From contig JAUQXD010001423.1 of NCBI GenBank assembly GCA_030834835.1, forward strand, positions 1-5,688: a stretch of DNA of 5,688 nt, in the 5' to 3' direction. Numbering within the stretch: position 1 is the stretch's first letter; every line of letters starts with the position of its first letter. The position numbers and the translations under genes are program-made. Under the pieces are notes generated by a model. That model searched no databases, was not told where the DNA came from, and was given only the letters and a program-made list of their open reading frames with translations. This document shows positions 5,565-5,688 of this stretch, piece after piece. The DNA is from Thermoflexales bacterium (GTDB taxonomy: Bacteria; Chloroflexota; Anaerolineae; Fen-1058).

Positions 5565-5582
5565 GACACCAAACGCGCTTAG

Positions 5583-5688
5583 TTACTGGACTTCAAACGT
5601 CGCCATCAAGCCAAAATGATCCGACGGGTACAGGCGGGCGTCATCGGGTGCGGGTTGATTGAGCACGACCTGGCAATCGCTGACGCGC
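5583..5688 (-). CDS. C-terminus of EEP-fold hydrolase (partial)
   Basis: Reading the minus strand inward from the right edge gives 34 codons ending at TAA (5583-5585). The tail ends with YPSDHFGLMATFEVQ. The SDHFGL motif is the characteristic C-terminal catalytic Asp-His pair of the endonuclease/exonuclease/phosphatase (DNase I-like) fold, where the final strand follows directly. The preceding VVLNQPAPDD also fits this family's end. Substrate class cannot be told from the fragment: nuclease, phosphodiesterase and sphingomyelinase-like members share this end. The gene is co-directional with thrC, and 304 bp of repeat-rich DNA separates them. The start lies outside the window. Confidence 0.75.
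   Translation of the reverse strand, partial: RVSDCQVVLNQPAPDDARLYPSDHFGLMATFEVQ

Larger units (their letters stand above)
5279..5582. other. Repeat-filled intergenic region upstream of thrC
   Basis: This 304-bp gap contains the thrC Shine-Dalgarno (5285-5290), heptad block H4 (5308-5349), a short unique stretch (5350-5372) and the 42-bp tandem array (5373-5564), then 18 bases to the stop of the next gene. The thrC promoter must lie here unless it is read from the upstream gene. TTGACT can be read on the minus strand in the unique stretch but has no good -10 at the right distance, so I do not call a promoter. Confidence 0.8.

Noticed and set aside
5387..5662. Plus-strand ORF of 91 codons over the 42-bp array
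   Set aside because: The frame is open only because the unit length is a multiple of three. It continues antisense into the EEP-fold gene and has no ribosome-binding site. Kept only as a low-weight wobble observation.

Overview
The window looks like a piece of a moderately GC-rich bacterial chromosome, most likely from the Chloroflexota. The lineage call is an inference. It rests on a short two-helix, double-zinc-ribbon protein (906-1475) of a type I associate with that phylum, on the style of the housekeeping proteins, and on intergenic DNA made of degenerate 7-bp-period repeats. No phage, transposase, CRISPR or rRNA/tRNA sequence was seen.

Layout, left to right: radC (51-761, minus); a 144-bp divergent spacer filled with heptad repeats that end exactly at a TATAAT box; the zinc-ribbon membrane protein (906-1475, plus); a strong, near-symmetric terminator hairpin (1479-1516) shared with the convergent pyruvate kinase gene; pyk (1517-2947, minus); a short hairpin spacer; degV (3003-3848, minus); a 140-bp spacer with heptad and inverted repeats; thrC (3989-5278, minus); a 304-bp gap (5279-5582) with a fourth heptad block and a 42-bp tandem repeat array; and the C-terminal 34 codons of an endonuclease/exonuclease/phosphatase-fold gene (5583-5688, minus) that runs off the right edge.

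The genes are housekeeping or lipid-related: PEP to pyruvate (pyk), fatty-acid binding (degV), threonine synthesis (thrC), a RadC-family JAMM protein and a zinc-ribbon membrane protein of unknown role. thrC, degV and pyk lie in the same direction, but only degV-pyk (55 bp apart, with a hairpin) is close enough to suggest co-transcription. No pathway links all three.

I did not find an obvious new multi-gene system. The unusual material is between the genes: four blocks of 7-bp-period repeats with different heptad words, each touching or flanking a gene boundary; a 42-bp tandem array (six heptads, or about four helical turns) with an imperfect 18-bp palindrome per unit; and two terminator-like hairpins whose arms are themselves palindromes. 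The pyruvate kinase carries the Lys/Leu/Gln/Val signature of the K+-independent class.
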